Source of the DNA: Psychrobacter sp. P2G3
GTDB taxonomy: Bacteria > Pseudomonadota > Gammaproteobacteria > Pseudomonadales > Moraxellaceae
Direction: 5' to 3'
NCBI RefSeq assembly: GCF_001593285.1
Contig: NZ_CP012529.1
Coordinates: forward strand, 2,604,001-2,668,000
DNA length: 64,000 nucleotides
The notes beneath the pieces were generated by a model. That model worked only from the letters and a program-made list of their open reading frames with translations. It had not been told where the DNA came from and searched no databases. Shown here one piece after another: positions 8,172-17,285 of this stretch. Both the position numbers and the translations under genes were made by a program. The number at the start of each line of letters is the position of its first letter. The stretch's first letter is position 1.

Positions 8172-9080
8172 TTAGCTATTTCTTTCTATCCACTCTTTCA
8201 ACCCATCTAAATTACGAAAGTCATCCCAACTTCTGCAAGGCACATGGGGGAGCAAGTTATTTACCATTCTAGACAAAGCATTGCCTGGACCTATTTCTAT
8301 CACCATGCTTGGCTGATACTCTTCAATATTTTCCATACAACAGTACCAATCTAATGCGTGATCGATTTGACGTGACAAGATATCTAAACCTTGATTTGTC
8401 TCGCTGTACCTTACGCCTTCAGTCGCACTAACAATCGGTATTGTCATAGCGGATAAAGCTAATGAGTCTGTATATTTACGGAACTCTGCTGACGCACCCT
8501 GCATCATTACCGTATGTGATGGTACTGACACATTTAACAGCTGCACACTTTGCGCACCTAGTGTTTGAGAAATTCTTGCTGCCTGTTCAAGATTTTTCTT
8601 ATGACCACCTATAATAAATTGGTCTCTATTAATCTTGATAGATAGATAGGTTTTGCTCTCTTCAAGCAGTTGATCCAATTTACTATCAGGCACACCTTTG
8701 ATTGCTAATAGCCCACTAGACTCTGTTACTTCTTGCTGCATAAGGTTGGCTCTTTTACTAACTAAATCTAGCCCTTCCTCAAATGTGAGCTGGCTACTAC
8801 AACAAAAGGCACTTACCTCTCCTAAAGAATACCCAGCAAAAGCCATTGGTGCTGCAATCAATTGACGTAGCTGATGCCATCGATAGTATTGCAAAGTATA
8901 AATAAACGGTTGCGCAACTTTGTTATCAAACAACTTATCACTATCAGAATTTTCACCGAATAGCTCTGGTACCATAGCGCTTAGAATCGATTGGTCGTGC
9001 TCCGAAGTATAGGTCAGTACTTCATCCACGTGCTTTTGGCTTTGTAGGCCTTGCCCACTAAATAGGATAATTAAATTCAT
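8172..9080 (-). CDS. mdcH: Malonate decarboxylase subunit epsilon (malonyl-CoA:ACP transacylase type)
   Basis: About 302 residues from the ATG at 9080, where the conserved MNLIILFSGQG begins; a longer frame starts at 9131. It has the acyltransferase fold: a FSGQG oxyanion motif at the N-terminus, GYSLGE with the nucleophilic Ser near residue 90, and the downstream PSHTVMM His region. It charges the acyl-carrier subunit MdcC by malonyl transfer from malonyl-CoA, starting the catalytic cycle. It is last in the mdc operon and overlaps mdcB by 23 bp, which supports translational coupling. FabD would be an alternative by fold, but the context settles it. Confidence 0.92.
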   Translation of the reverse strand: MNLIILFSGQGLQSQKHVDEVLTYTSEHDQSILSAMVPELFGENSDSDKLFDNKVAQPFIYTLQYYRWHQLRQLIAAPMAFAGYSLGEVSAFCCSSQLTFEEGLDLVSKRANLMQQEVTESSGLLAIKGVPDSKLDQLLEESKTYLSIKINRDQFIIGGHKKNLEQAARISQTLGAQSVQLLNVSVPSHTVMMQGASAEFRKYTDSLALSAMTIPIVSATEGVRYSETNQGLDILSRQIDHALDWYCCMENIEEYQPSMVIEIGPGNALSRMVNNLLPHVPCRSWDDFRNLDGLKEWIERNS

Positions 9081-9945
9081 TTTCCACCTTATAAAAGAAT
9101 ATCGTGACGGCCAATAGATCAGCACTACCACCTGGGCTGAGGTTATGATGAATAAAATACTGATTGATATTACTTACTTTTTGGCGCCAATCTGATTGAT
9201 GAACACCCCCTTGCTGCAAAAACTGTTTCGCCAACGCTTGAGCATTTTCTAAGTCTTTTATCCCGCCCCGCCACACAATATTAGTATCTGATAATACAGA
9301 TATCAGTGTCATTAATGCTTGTATACTGGCTTTTTCAAAATCTCGCGTGCTATAAATAGTGTCATAGAAGCATGGTAAAACGTCAGTTAAAATAACCTCA
9401 AAGCCATTAGAAACCATTTCGATAGCACCAGTTATACCGTACTTCTTGAACATTTTTTGACCGTGACTATCTGGCTCACGCTTCAAACGAGTCGTTAAAT
9501 CAAACTGCCACCTGTCAACCAATTGCTCACAAATATTGATAGCTGTTAACGGTATTTCTGCTTGTATGCACCTACCAATCGCCGCACATACAAAACCCAG
9601 ATTAAATATTGCACCTTTATGAGTGTTAATATTGTTGGTAGCCTCCCTCATTTTTTCTTCTTGGTAAATTCCCATATTTTTTAAGTCATCGAATGGCCTA
9701 TCGTCATAGCCAAACTGACTTAAAGTGGAAAAATATCCTTTCAAAGAGGTGATGCTATTTATAAAGGTATGGTGGTTCATATCTGTGTGACTACCATTGC
9801 TTGAAGGACAGACAAGACCCGGTTTATTTTCAAGACTTAATTCATCATATAAAGCTTCAAGTGCTAAATTATCAATCTGCTGCCAGACTGCCTGTGTGGG
9901 CAATAAAGGTTTGTTTGTTTGATCTAATAAAGTCTTCAAATTCAT
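9058..9945 (-). CDS. mdcB: Triphosphoribosyl-dephospho-CoA synthase
   Basis: A 295-residue member of the CitG/MdcB family. It condenses ATP and dephospho-CoA into the precursor of the 2'-(5''-phosphoribosyl)-3'-dephospho-CoA prosthetic group of MdcC. Family signatures are LENKPGLVCPSSNGSHTDM near residue 40 and NTHKGAIFNLGFVCAA near 105. Its start overlaps the end of mdcG by 74 bp in another frame, and its end overlaps mdcH. The large overlap at mdcG is notable; an internal start for mdcB cannot be excluded, but the conserved N-terminal region supports the longer form. Cytoplasmic. Confidence 0.9.
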   Translation of the reverse strand: MNLKTLLDQTNKPLLPTQAVWQQIDNLALEALYDELSLENKPGLVCPSSNGSHTDMNHHTFINSITSLKGYFSTLSQFGYDDRPFDDLKNMGIYQEEKMREATNNINTHKGAIFNLGFVCAAIGRCIQAEIPLTAINICEQLVDRWQFDLTTRLKREPDSHGQKMFKKYGITGAIEMVSNGFEVILTDVLPCFYDTIYSTRDFEKASIQALMTLISVLSDTNIVWRGGIKDLENAQALAKQFLQQGGVHQSDWRQKVSNINQYFIHHNLSPGGSADLLAVTIFFYKVENEFNYPI

Positions 9946-10597
9946 CAGTATTCCATCCTAGTAATACGTCTATTTTTTGAAGCTTGATATCACAAAGGGT
10001 TTTCACTAAAACGGTTGGAATATCAAACATAATGGCGTAGATTAGTTCATTAAAAGATATGTCGTTACATCCATGTAATCTTATCTCCCCATCAATTTTT
10101 AAACCCACGGCAGATTTAGCAAGTAGGTTAAAGGCTTCCATTTCTAATAATATTTGTGAGATATTATTGCTGTGTGCAACGATTAAAACATCCAAATCTG
10201 ATGTTGGTTTCACAAAAGGCAAACCAGTAAAATATTGATTGGCAAAGGAGCCATAGACACGCACATCACAACCTAAATGAGAGCAGCGTTCGATAAATTT
10301 TTGAGTATGTTTTTGAATCGCTTGCGGTAATTGAGATATCAAAGCCTCAAGTGCTAAAGGTGAAGTGATGACTTCAGGCGTTTTAGATAGCTTTAGTGCT
10401 AAACGATATTTACGACCGTCTTCTATATAACTAGTAGCAACTTTGATTACACTATTAATATCTTGTCTACAAGCAGTTAATGGCTGTTGAGATTCAATCA
10501 TCTTACCAACAGCTGTCGTCACAGATGAAGGTAGAGATGCATTCATAAAATCGTATGATTCATGTGGTTGTAAGTAAACTAAATCATGACGTTGCAT
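9872..10597 (-). CDS. mdcG: Malonate decarboxylase holo-[ACP] synthase (phosphoribosyl-dephospho-CoA transferase)
   Basis: About 241 residues from the ATG at 10597, which has GAGGTG six bases upstream; a GTG frame starts at 10606. The nucleotidyltransferase signature GLPFVKPTSDLDVLI, with two metal-binding Asp, lies in the middle of the protein. The enzyme attaches the phosphoribosyl-dephospho-CoA arm, supplied by MdcB, to a Ser of MdcC. It sits between mdcE and mdcB in the standard Acinetobacter order. Confidence 0.9.
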   Translation of the reverse strand: MQRHDLVYLQPHESYDFMNASLPSSVTTAVGKMIESQQPLTACRQDINSVIKVATSYIEDGRKYRLALKLSKTPEVITSPLALEALISQLPQAIQKHTQKFIERCSHLGCDVRVYGSFANQYFTGLPFVKPTSDLDVLIVAHSNNISQILLEMEAFNLLAKSAVGLKIDGEIRLHGCNDISFNELIYAIMFDIPTVLVKTLCDIKLQKIDVLLGWNTDEFEDFIRSNKQTFIAHTGSLAAD

Positions 10598-10628
10598 ACA
10601 TCTCACCTCTATAAAAATCTGTTTAGCA

Positions 10629-11345
10629 TTAAGCCGTTAAAACCGACTGAACAATCTCATTGCATAATAAACGCCCTTTTCTTTCTTCTGCTACTTGTCG
10701 GCGATCATCTGTAAGAAAATCATCAATATGTATCAGTTGGGATTCAAGAGCATTTTCTACAAGATGTCCATCAAGCTCTTTCCAGATATCATCAACTGCT
10801 CCCATTGCATAATAATTCTCTACACCTGGAGCAAAAATGGCTGATGTCTGTGACAAGGATTTCAGTTTATCTAACGGTATTTTGGTTACCCTGGACATCG
10901 CATTTAAGTCCATTACTTTAACTTGGCTTGATTGCATAGCAAATACTTGATTTGCCATAAGACCATAAGATAAAAACCCGCCACTAACCGCCTCACCCAA
11001 GACAATGGCTATATTTGGATGAGCGCTACGTCTGAGCAAGTCTACACAAGATGCTAGATGAGCAAATGTTCTATTTAAACATAACAGCTCGTCAGCTCTC
11101 GATGAGTCTTGCCCCATCGTGTCTACAATAAATACGATAGGTGTTTTTTGACCTTTTGCTATGACATCTAATATCTCATTTGCAAGGGTCATTGCAATCA
11201 GCTGGTTCATAGCTGCAGAATCGACTGTACCAATAATTTCAACTTTCCCAAGTTTAGTATCTGCACTACCTCGTATCATTGAATTATCAATGTGATACTC
11301 AAGCTCGTTAGGAAAAAGCGCTTCTAAAATTGTTTTCATTTGCAT
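10629..11345 (-). CDS. mdcE: Malonate decarboxylase gamma subunit
   Basis: A 238-residue subunit of the carboxyltransferase-like (crotonase-fold) decarboxylase. It has TPIVFIVDTMGQDSSRADE near residue 70 and IAIVLGEAVSGGFLSYGLMA near 112, typical of MdcE with its glycine-rich oxyanion region. It forms the malonyl-S-ACP decarboxylase heterodimer with MdcD, encoded four bases upstream. A good AAAGGA ribosome site precedes the ATG. The reaction releases CO2 from malonyl-S-MdcC to leave acetyl-S-MdcC without biotin. Confidence 0.92.
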   Translation of the reverse strand: MQMKTILEALFPNELEYHIDNSMIRGSADTKLGKVEIIGTVDSAAMNQLIAMTLANEILDVIAKGQKTPIVFIVDTMGQDSSRADELLCLNRTFAHLASCVDLLRRSAHPNIAIVLGEAVSGGFLSYGLMANQVFAMQSSQVKVMDLNAMSRVTKIPLDKLKSLSQTSAIFAPGVENYYAMGAVDDIWKELDGHLVENALESQLIHIDDFLTDDRRQVAEERKGRLLCNEIVQSVLTA

Positions 11346-11349
11346 GACA

Positions 11350-12237
11350 TTATCCTTTTTTAATAGCTCTAATCTGTTGAGCGCTAAGCATGGAGATAGA
11401 TTCAGGGTTGTCTATGTTCATCGATTGCCAAATTGGTATGCTATCTTTCTCTCCAAACCACTGATCATACTGACTTTGCAATGCGGCTTGCTGTTGCTGT
11501 AAATAATCTAAATCTAAATCCACAGCAGGTTGCTGAAGAGCTTCAACAATCCCTTGTTTAATATCTTCAATATCATCCTCAACCAAAAAGTCGACATGAT
11601 CGAGCAGATAACGTGTTTTGCCGCCCGTCACTCGCCAGACTAAAGCTCTGTCTTTAGAGTCAAACTCTTCTACACCCTTAATAGTTTCAATGACTTCAGG
11701 ACCTGAAAGGGCTAAACGTCCCTCTTCTGTCATGATAACGTGCGTACTTAGGCACGCACATATACCCATGCCACCAAAGGCACCATTCGTACCACCAATG
11801 ACGGTAATAATAGGAATGCCCGCATTGCGAACCTTTAACATCGCACGCATAATCTCAGAAATAGTGATCAAACCAGCGTTTGCCTCGTGAAGGCGAACAC
11901 CACCTGAGTCAACCAAAAATATGATGGCTTTAGGCTTTTCCTCAATAGCTTTGAGTAACATGCCGACAATTTTTGCCCCATGTATTTCACCTACAGCACC
12001 CCCCATGAATTTGCCTTCTTGAGCGATCATGTATACTGGCTCATTTTGAATTTTTGCCTGCCCAATAATGACACCATCATCGAAACTGCCTACAATATCT
12101 AAAGACGCAAGATTTGGGCTCACAGGTATGCTACCTGGCTTAAGGACTTCCTGAAAACTGTTCTTATCAACAATACTGGCTATCCGATTACGTGCCGTCT
12201 TTTCATAAAAGCTTTGCTGAATATGTGAATTATCCAT
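11350..12237 (-). CDS. mdcD: Malonate decarboxylase beta subunit
   Basis: A 295-residue crotonase-fold subunit. It carries KAIIFLVDSGGVRLHEANAG near residue 103 and VIGGTNGAFGGMGICAC near 143, as in biotin-independent malonate decarboxylase beta subunits and acyl-CoA carboxyltransferases. It catalyses decarboxylation of malonyl-S-ACP with MdcE. Its ATG overlaps the mdcC stop by 8 bp (ATGGATAA), indicating coupled translation. Confidence 0.93.
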   Translation of the reverse strand: MDNSHIQQSFYEKTARNRIASIVDKNSFQEVLKPGSIPVSPNLASLDIVGSFDDGVIIGQAKIQNEPVYMIAQEGKFMGGAVGEIHGAKIVGMLLKAIEEKPKAIIFLVDSGGVRLHEANAGLITISEIMRAMLKVRNAGIPIITVIGGTNGAFGGMGICACLSTHVIMTEEGRLALSGPEVIETIKGVEEFDSKDRALVWRVTGGKTRYLLDHVDFLVEDDIEDIKQGIVEALQQPAVDLDLDYLQQQQAALQSQYDQWFGEKDSIPIWQSMNIDNPESISMLSAQQIRAIKKG

Positions 12238-12547
12238 GTGATTCGTCCTCTAAGATGTTAATCGCTTGGCTTAATCGTAAACTCACTACCGCAGGAGTCG
12301 CACCCATATCGTTAACTTTAAACTCCAATCCACCTACTGCATAACGACTAGAGAAGTCCTGTAACACAGCCTCCCAAATGTGATCAAAGCCTGTGACTGA
12401 AGTATCAATAATAAACTTGCTATTTTCACTATTAGCTAAGGGTGTTACTAATACCTCTAAATTACCTGAGCCAACCACACCGCAAATAACTTCTTTCCTG
12501 ATGTTTTCGATTGGCTGTGAAATAAAGTCGAAATTAAGTACATTCAT
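12230..12547 (-). CDS. mdcC: Malonate decarboxylase acyl carrier protein (delta subunit)
   Basis: About 105 residues from the ATG at 12547, which has TAAGGATATAACT just upstream; a longer frame from 12610 lacks such a site and overlaps mdcA. The motif VVGSGNLEVLVTP carries the Ser that receives the dephospho-CoA-type arm. The small acidic protein shuttles acetyl and malonyl groups between MdcA, MdcH and the MdcDE decarboxylase. Length and position are standard. Confidence 0.92.
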   Translation of the reverse strand: MNVLNFDFISQPIENIRKEVICGVVGSGNLEVLVTPLANSENSKFIIDTSVTGFDHIWEAVLQDFSSRYAVGGLEFKVNDMGATPAVVSLRLSQAINILEDESHG

Positions 12548-12569
12548 AGTTATATCCTTAGTATTATTT

Positions 12570-14225
12570 TTACCAGTTTCTAAAACGACTTGGTGGAGAG
12601 TAAGTTCCATTGGACCACTTCACTAGATCTTTAACAGATTTTGCTGCCAATAGATCTCTAGTAGCTTTTGAAGCATCTACGCCAATATCCTCTGGTCTTT
12701 GGATAATCCCACGCTGTCTTAATTCTTTAACTTTTTCATGATCTCGTTGCATGCCGATAGGTGTGTAGCCCGCTACACCGCGAATAGCTTGCTCTCTTTC
12801 CTCTGGTGTGCGACACAATAATAAGTTTGCAATCCCTTCTTCGGTCACAATATGCGTGACATCATCGCCATAGATCATGATGGGTGGAAAATCACTTCCC
12901 ATTTTTTCTTGTAATTGCCATGCATCAAGCTCTTCGACAAATACAGAATCCATATGCTCACGGTAAGTTTCTACCATTTGCACTACGAGCTTACGACCTT
13001 TTACAACGCGTCCGTCTGTGGCTTCTTTACCTGCTTTAAGATATGCATAGCTAGAGTGTCTACGTCCATGTGGATCTGATCCCATATTGGGAGCCCCACC
13101 AAAACCTGCAATACGGTCTACCGTCGCGGTCGAGCTGTTACCTTGTAGGTCAATCTGTAAGGTTGCGCCTATAAATAAATCACAAGCATACAAACCTGCT
13201 GTTTGACTAAAAGCACGGTTGGATCTCATACTTCCATCTTTGCCTGTAAAAAACACATCAGGACGACTTTGAATGTATTCATTCATCCCTACCTCTGAGC
13301 CAAAGCTATGAATGCTATCTACAAACCCACTTTCTATCGCTGGAATCATAGTCGGATGAGGATTAAGCGCCCAGTTAGTACAAATCTTGCCTTTAAGGTT
13401 TAATTCTGCTCCGTAAGTAGGTAAAAGCAATTCAATGGCGGCTGTATTAAATCCGATACCATGGTTTAGGCGTTTAATTTGATATGGCGCATAGATACCT
13501 TTTATCACCATCATTGCCATCAATATCTGTACTTCAGTAATCTGGGCAGGATCACGTGTAAACAAAGGCTCTATATAGTTAGGCTTAGGTGCCACAATGA
13601 AAAAATCTACCCAGTCCGCAGGAATATCAACGCGGGGCACGCTATCTACTAGCTCATTCACCTGTGCAATGACAATACCGCTTTTGAATGCTGTGGCTTC
13701 TACAATTGCGGGTGTATCTTCGGTATTTGGGCCGGTATACAGGTTACCTTCTGCATCGGCAGCATGTGCTGTGATCAAGCACACGTTTGGTATTAAGTCG
13801 ATAAAATATCTACCATATAACTCTAGATAGGTATGAATCGAGCCAATTTGGATTTTTTGTTGCTGAACCAGCTTTGCTAATCTTAATGCTTGTGGACCAG
13901 AAAAAGAAAAATCTACTTTACTGGCAATACCTTTTTCAAATATATCGATATGGCTGGGTAGTGCTAAAACCGACTGTAATATATGCAAGTCGTTTAGCAC
14001 CTCATTGTTACATTGAGACAAACATTCAGATAAAAAGTCAGCTTGCTTTTGATTATTACCTTCAATACAAACTTTATCTTCAGGTGCAAGTACCGTTTCC
14101 AGTAGTTCAATTGTTCTATCACTCGGGACTAGTTTTTCTAATCCTTTGTCTTTTGCAGCATTTAGTTTGGTAAGCCGTCTAGTTTTTTGTGTATCCCATA
14201 CTTTTTTGTCAATATTCGCTTTCAT
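12570..14225 (-). CDS. mdcA: Malonate decarboxylase alpha subunit (acetyl-S-ACP:malonate ACP transferase)
   Basis: A 551-residue CoA-transferase-like subunit at the family's usual length. Conserved stretches include LITAHAADAEGNLYTGPNTEDTP near residue 150, GIGFNTAAIELLLP near 257 and AGFGGAPNMGSDPHGRRHSS near 372. It swaps acetyl for malonyl on MdcC, freeing acetate and starting the next round. The ribosome site GGAAG precedes the ATG. It lies 21 bp after the malonate transporter gene madM and opens the enzymatic part of the operon. Confidence is very high. Confidence 0.95.
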   Translation of the reverse strand: MKANIDKKVWDTQKTRRLTKLNAAKDKGLEKLVPSDRTIELLETVLAPEDKVCIEGNNQKQADFLSECLSQCNNEVLNDLHILQSVLALPSHIDIFEKGIASKVDFSFSGPQALRLAKLVQQQKIQIGSIHTYLELYGRYFIDLIPNVCLITAHAADAEGNLYTGPNTEDTPAIVEATAFKSGIVIAQVNELVDSVPRVDIPADWVDFFIVAPKPNYIEPLFTRDPAQITEVQILMAMMVIKGIYAPYQIKRLNHGIGFNTAAIELLLPTYGAELNLKGKICTNWALNPHPTMIPAIESGFVDSIHSFGSEVGMNEYIQSRPDVFFTGKDGSMRSNRAFSQTAGLYACDLFIGATLQIDLQGNSSTATVDRIAGFGGAPNMGSDPHGRRHSSYAYLKAGKEATDGRVVKGRKLVVQMVETYREHMDSVFVEELDAWQLQEKMGSDFPPIMIYGDDVTHIVTEEGIANLLLCRTPEEREQAIRGVAGYTPIGMQRDHEKVKELRQRGIIQRPEDIGVDASKATRDLLAAKSVKDLVKWSNGTYSPPSRFRNW

Positions 14226-14246
14226 AAGACTTCCTTTATCTACTTA

Positions 14247-15005
14247 TTAAAATATTGCGTTTAATGTTAAGAAAAATATAGACGGGCCTAATAGAGCACC
14301 TAGCCCCGTATAGAAAGTGGCTACTAATGCTCCATATGGAACCAGTCTTACATCAGTACCTGCCAAGCCAGCTGCTACTCCACTAGTAGTACCTACCAAG
14401 CCTCCAAAAATCATGGCTGAACGTGGGCTTTTAAGATACATAAATCTGGCAAGCAAAGGAGTTGCGATCATAAAGAAGACTGCTTTAATCAAACCAATTG
14501 CAATAGATAAAGCAATCACATCGGAGGTTGCTCCAATTGCTGTACCTGTAATAGGACCCACAATGTAAGTCATTGCACCTGCACCAATGGTAGTCATAGA
14601 GACAGCATCTCTATAGCCTAATGTCCATGCAACACCGGCCCCTACCACAAACGGTATAACGCAACCTAATATCAAGGCAATAATACCGATTTTCCCAGCA
14701 CGTTTTATTTCTTTAACGTCCACTTCAAAAGCAGTAGATGCAATGGCAAGATCTCGCAGCATCGCGCCACCTAGAAGAGCAAATCCAGAGAAAATTTCTA
14801 TATCGGAAATACCCTTGCTACCATTCGTATATAGACCTGCAAAATAAGCAGCAACCAAACCAAGGGTGATAGCAATTGCAGATGACTGTAGTTTATTGTT
14901 GGTTAGGTACTTGGATAGTATTTGAGAGAAGAGCATCACCAGGCCTGTTACTGCTAGAGCAGTTACAAAGGCATTTTTAGTGAGGGTTTCTATAATTAAG
15001 TCCAT
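14247..15005 (-). CDS. madM: Malonate transporter, MadM subunit
   Basis: A 252-residue membrane protein with about nine hydrophobic segments, as expected for MadM (MdcM in Acinetobacter). Polar intramembrane stretches such as TIGAGAMTYIVGPITGTAIGAT and GGLVGTTSGVAAGLAGTDVRL probably line the pathway. With MadL it forms a malonate:Na+ symporter in the inner membrane. GGAGT precedes the ATG. It is encoded between madL and mdcA on the same strand. Confidence 0.9.
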   Translation of the reverse strand: MDLIIETLTKNAFVTALAVTGLVMLFSQILSKYLTNNKLQSSAIAITLGLVAAYFAGLYTNGSKGISDIEIFSGFALLGGAMLRDLAIASTAFEVDVKEIKRAGKIGIIALILGCVIPFVVGAGVAWTLGYRDAVSMTTIGAGAMTYIVGPITGTAIGATSDVIALSIAIGLIKAVFFMIATPLLARFMYLKSPRSAMIFGGLVGTTSGVAAGLAGTDVRLVPYGALVATFYTGLGALLGPSIFFLTLNAIF

Positions 15006-15077
15006 TTAATTACTCCATTGGGCGATTGAATTGGTAGTTTCAGTTTTCTTATAGTGTTAATAGTAGTGATGAAACAC

Positions 15078-15482
15078 TCACAATTGGTCGCGATACTCTT
15101 CAGTATCATCCCAAGTAAATGTATCGTAATCATTACCAATATTATTAAGTAAGCGTACGACAAAGACAGTTGCAGTAAGCGCAATAACAGAAACAACAGC
15201 TGCTACCATTCCGCCAGATAGTGCAGCGACTACGTTCTGTCCTGCAGCCATCGCAACAACGATAGGGATGTACATACCTGCCCAATATAGAACACCAAAC
15301 TGCGTCGACTTAGGTAGATAACCTTTTTTAGCAAGCATTTCTTTGCCGACAATTAGTAGAATCATTGCGATAGCTACACCACCAATATTAGCGTCAACCC
15401 CTAATATTTGTCCTAGCAATCCACCAAGAAAAACTCCTAGCAAATAACTAACTGCCAATAAAGCAGTACCATATATGATCAT
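15078..15482 (-). CDS. madL: Malonate transporter, MadL subunit
   Basis: A 134-residue membrane protein with four hydrophobic segments and a hydrophilic, acidic C-terminus (DTEEYRDQL), standard for MadL. It is the smaller half of the malonate uptake system. It is the first gene of the mdc operon, with a strong AAGGAAGG ribosome site. About 325 bp separate it from the divergent mdcY, and this space holds the operon promoter. Confidence 0.9.
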   Translation of the reverse strand: MIIYGTALLAVSYLLGVFLGGLLGQILGVDANIGGVAIAMILLIVGKEMLAKKGYLPKSTQFGVLYWAGMYIPIVVAMAAGQNVVAALSGGMVAAVVSVIALTATVFVVRLLNNIGNDYDTFTWDDTEEYRDQL

Positions 15483-15784
15483 AAAAACCTTCCTTGGATA
15501 TCATGACAGCCTTCTCGGTAATATCTAACTTGATATACGGGCTGTATAAAATAAGAATCTAAACTAGTGACAACTAGATTTAGGCACAAGCGCAAATAAT
15601 TGTAGTTTGATAGTGTCTTTTAGGGTTCTTCGAATTTCCTTATCTATCCCTACCTTATAAAGAATATAAGCCTTAATAGAGCTCAAAACCTTTAGAAGGA
15701 TCTATCACCTACTACCCACTTGTTTGATATAATCTAATACAGTTGGTTTGAAAGCGCAACCATATTGTATTTATTAAATTGTTT
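15483..15784. promoter_or_regulatory. Divergent mdc/mdcY control region
   Basis: This gene-free stretch of about 300 bp holds the promoters of the leftward mdc operon and the rightward mdcY. It contains several GTATA/TATAC half-sites (for example TTGATATACG near 15530 and ATTGTATTTA near 15764) that resemble one arm of the MdcY box. I cannot place transcription starts with confidence. Confidence 0.45.
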
Positions 15785-15796
15785 ATTGTATACAAA
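15785..15796. promoter_or_regulatory. Probable MdcY operator
   Basis: ATTGTATACAAA lies directly upstream of the mdcY ribosome site. It differs by one base from the palindrome ATTGTATACAAT that I recall for Acinetobacter MdcY, and contains the perfect core TTGTATACAA. Binding here would block mdcY expression, so negative autoregulation is likely. Confidence 0.65.
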
Positions 15797-15806
15797 TGGA
15801 GGATTT

Positions 15807-16484
15807 ATGAGTTTAATTGATGATTTACCTTTATCATTACAGGTCAGTAAAAAAATAGAAGATGAAATTATTTATGGTCGTCTTCCACCTGGCACTAAAC
15901 TTGACGAAGCAAAACTTTGTGAAAAATATGGGGTCTCAAGAACACCTATCCGTGAAGCATTGAAGCTTCTAGCATCTGAAGGATTAGTAGAAATCCGACC
16001 TCGTAGAGGAGCAATAATACCTACTTTGGACATCGTCACGTTGTGTGAGATGTTTGAGGTGATGGCAGAGCTTGAAGGAATGTGTGGCAGATTGGCGGCT
16101 AGAAGGATAAATGAAGAGGAAAAAGTTGAGCTTTTGTCTCTTCATGACCAATGCAAAGAATATGTCTTAGAAGGAAACACAGAAAGTTATTACGAAGCCA
16201 ATAGGAAGTTTCATTTTTTTCTTTATCAGCTTAGTCATAATAATTTTTTAATAGAGCAAACGAGCAACTTGCATAATCGATTACACCCCTATAGACGGCT
16301 GCAACTGCGAGTAAATAATCGGATGCAGAATTCTTTTGAAGAACATCAAAGCATTGTAGATGCCATTATCAATACTGATGAGGATTTAGCCGAAACCTTA
16401 CTAAAAGGACATGTTTCAGTCCAAGGTGAAAAATTTACAGATTTGATCGCAACTATGAATTCTAATGATAGTATCCAGAATTAG
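15807..16484 (+). CDS. mdcY: GntR/FadR family repressor of the malonate operon
   Basis: About 225 residues from the ATG at 15807 with a GGAGG site; a longer frame from 15765 runs across the operator and is unlikely. The N-terminal GntR winged helix is clear (LPPGTKLDEAKLCEKYGVSRTPIREALKLLASEGL, residues 26-60), followed by an FCD all-helical ligand domain with a conserved Asp/His set (HFFLYQLSHN and the EHQSIVDAI helix near 190). It is divergent from madL, as mdcY is in Acinetobacter. It should repress mdc genes until malonate or malonyl-CoA binds. Confidence 0.9.
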   Translation: MSLIDDLPLSLQVSKKIEDEIIYGRLPPGTKLDEAKLCEKYGVSRTPIREALKLLASEGLVEIRPRRGAIIPTLDIVTLCEMFEVMAELEGMCGRLAARRINEEEKVELLSLHDQCKEYVLEGNTESYYEANRKFHFFLYQLSHNNFLIEQTSNLHNRLHPYRRLQLRVNNRMQNSFEEHQSIVDAIINTDEDLAETLLKGHVSVQGEKFTDLIATMNSNDSIQN

Positions 16485-16774
16485 TATGATGGGTCGCTTT
16501 AGGATAATGGTTATATAATAAGTTTGGAAAAATCGACTCCAAATCCATAGGAATAACCTAAGAATGGTTCGATTTATGTCAGATAAAGTTTAGATTTAAA
16601 CTTGGTAAATAAAGCGACCTGATAGTAAAACCTGCTTATTATGTGCATTACTTTATTCAAAAGTCTAAACAAAGAGGCAGATAGGATAGAGGAGCTTAAC
16701 GCTTTCAACTTAAACGTTGAGACTGCTGAGCAAGATCTACCAAAAGCATCATAAACGCTGATTTATTCCATTAA

Positions 16775-16805
16775 AATAGAAATCCTTGTAGATTTCTATT
16801 TTTTT
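16775..16805 (+). terminator. Rho-independent terminator downstream of mdcY
   Basis: AATAGAAATC (16775-16784) pairs with GATTTCTATT (16791-16800) across a 6-nt loop, followed by a run of seven T. The direction fits rightward transcripts, either mdcY or the small frame ending at 16754. Confidence 0.7.
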
Positions 16806-16862
16806 GACTATCTGTTTTGATAATTAGCATTAATGCTTAAAAAATATCTTTACGATATTCCT
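16793..16862. repeat. Dispersed 70-bp repeat, copy 1
   Basis: This AT-rich segment matches 25894-25963 at roughly 84% over 70 bp without gaps. Shared blocks include TTTCTATTTTTTT and TGCTTAAAAAATATCT. Both copies lie within the island in gene-free sequence. Confidence 0.6.
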
Positions 16863-16944
16863 TATTTATTAGGTAATAATTACTTTGTTTTTATAGGCAT
16901 TATTATATTGATAATGTGTGGCTCACTGAAGCAATTAAGATATT

Positions 16945-16989
16945 AAGAAACCCTTCATGCTATTATTTGTATAGCATGAAGGGTTTCTT
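16945..16989. terminator. 19-bp perfect inverted repeat, probable bidirectional terminator
   Basis: AAGAAACCCTTCATGCTAT (16945-16963) is exactly complementary to 16971-16989 across a 7-nt loop. T-rich sequence follows shortly after on the plus strand (TTCTTTTTTT near 16995). It lies between mdcY and the end of the leftward nickel-exporter gene and could end transcription from both sides. Confidence 0.6.
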
Positions 16990-17285
16990 ATGCTTCTTTT
17001 TTTACTTAGGTGATGTGCTTAATACTAAGGTTTGAGTACGAAAGAATATAAAAAATTATTATCAGAACCCCTACCTCAACTGTCTCACGTGTCTGTTGAA
17101 GTTAATAAAATCTGAATGGGGTGATTTGAATCTAGGAGCGTGCTTTGATAAATCAGTAGCATAGTAAGCTTCATAATATCAGCGCCGTATATTCATTGGT
17201 TTTTGGAAAGAAAGTCCTTAGTAGCGTCCTTTTCAAACACCAATGCTTCTGCAATGGCAACCCCTTCTTATGTACAAAGTCGACA

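Larger units (their letters stand above)
16485..17285. other. Gene-poor stretch with two hairpins and a dispersed repeat
   Basis: About 800 bp with no convincing gene. It contains a possible 38-codon reading frame (16641-16754, ending LPKAS) that I cannot assign, a terminator at 16775-16805, one copy of a 70-bp dispersed repeat (16793-16862) and a 19-bp perfect inverted repeat at 16945-16989. The segment 17100-17285 has no recognisable coding content on either strand. Confidence 0.5.

Noticed and set aside
16641-16754. 38-codon frame before a terminator
   Set aside because: It ends neatly before a terminator, but there is no ribosome site or similarity I can name; kept only as a note in the gene-poor stretch.
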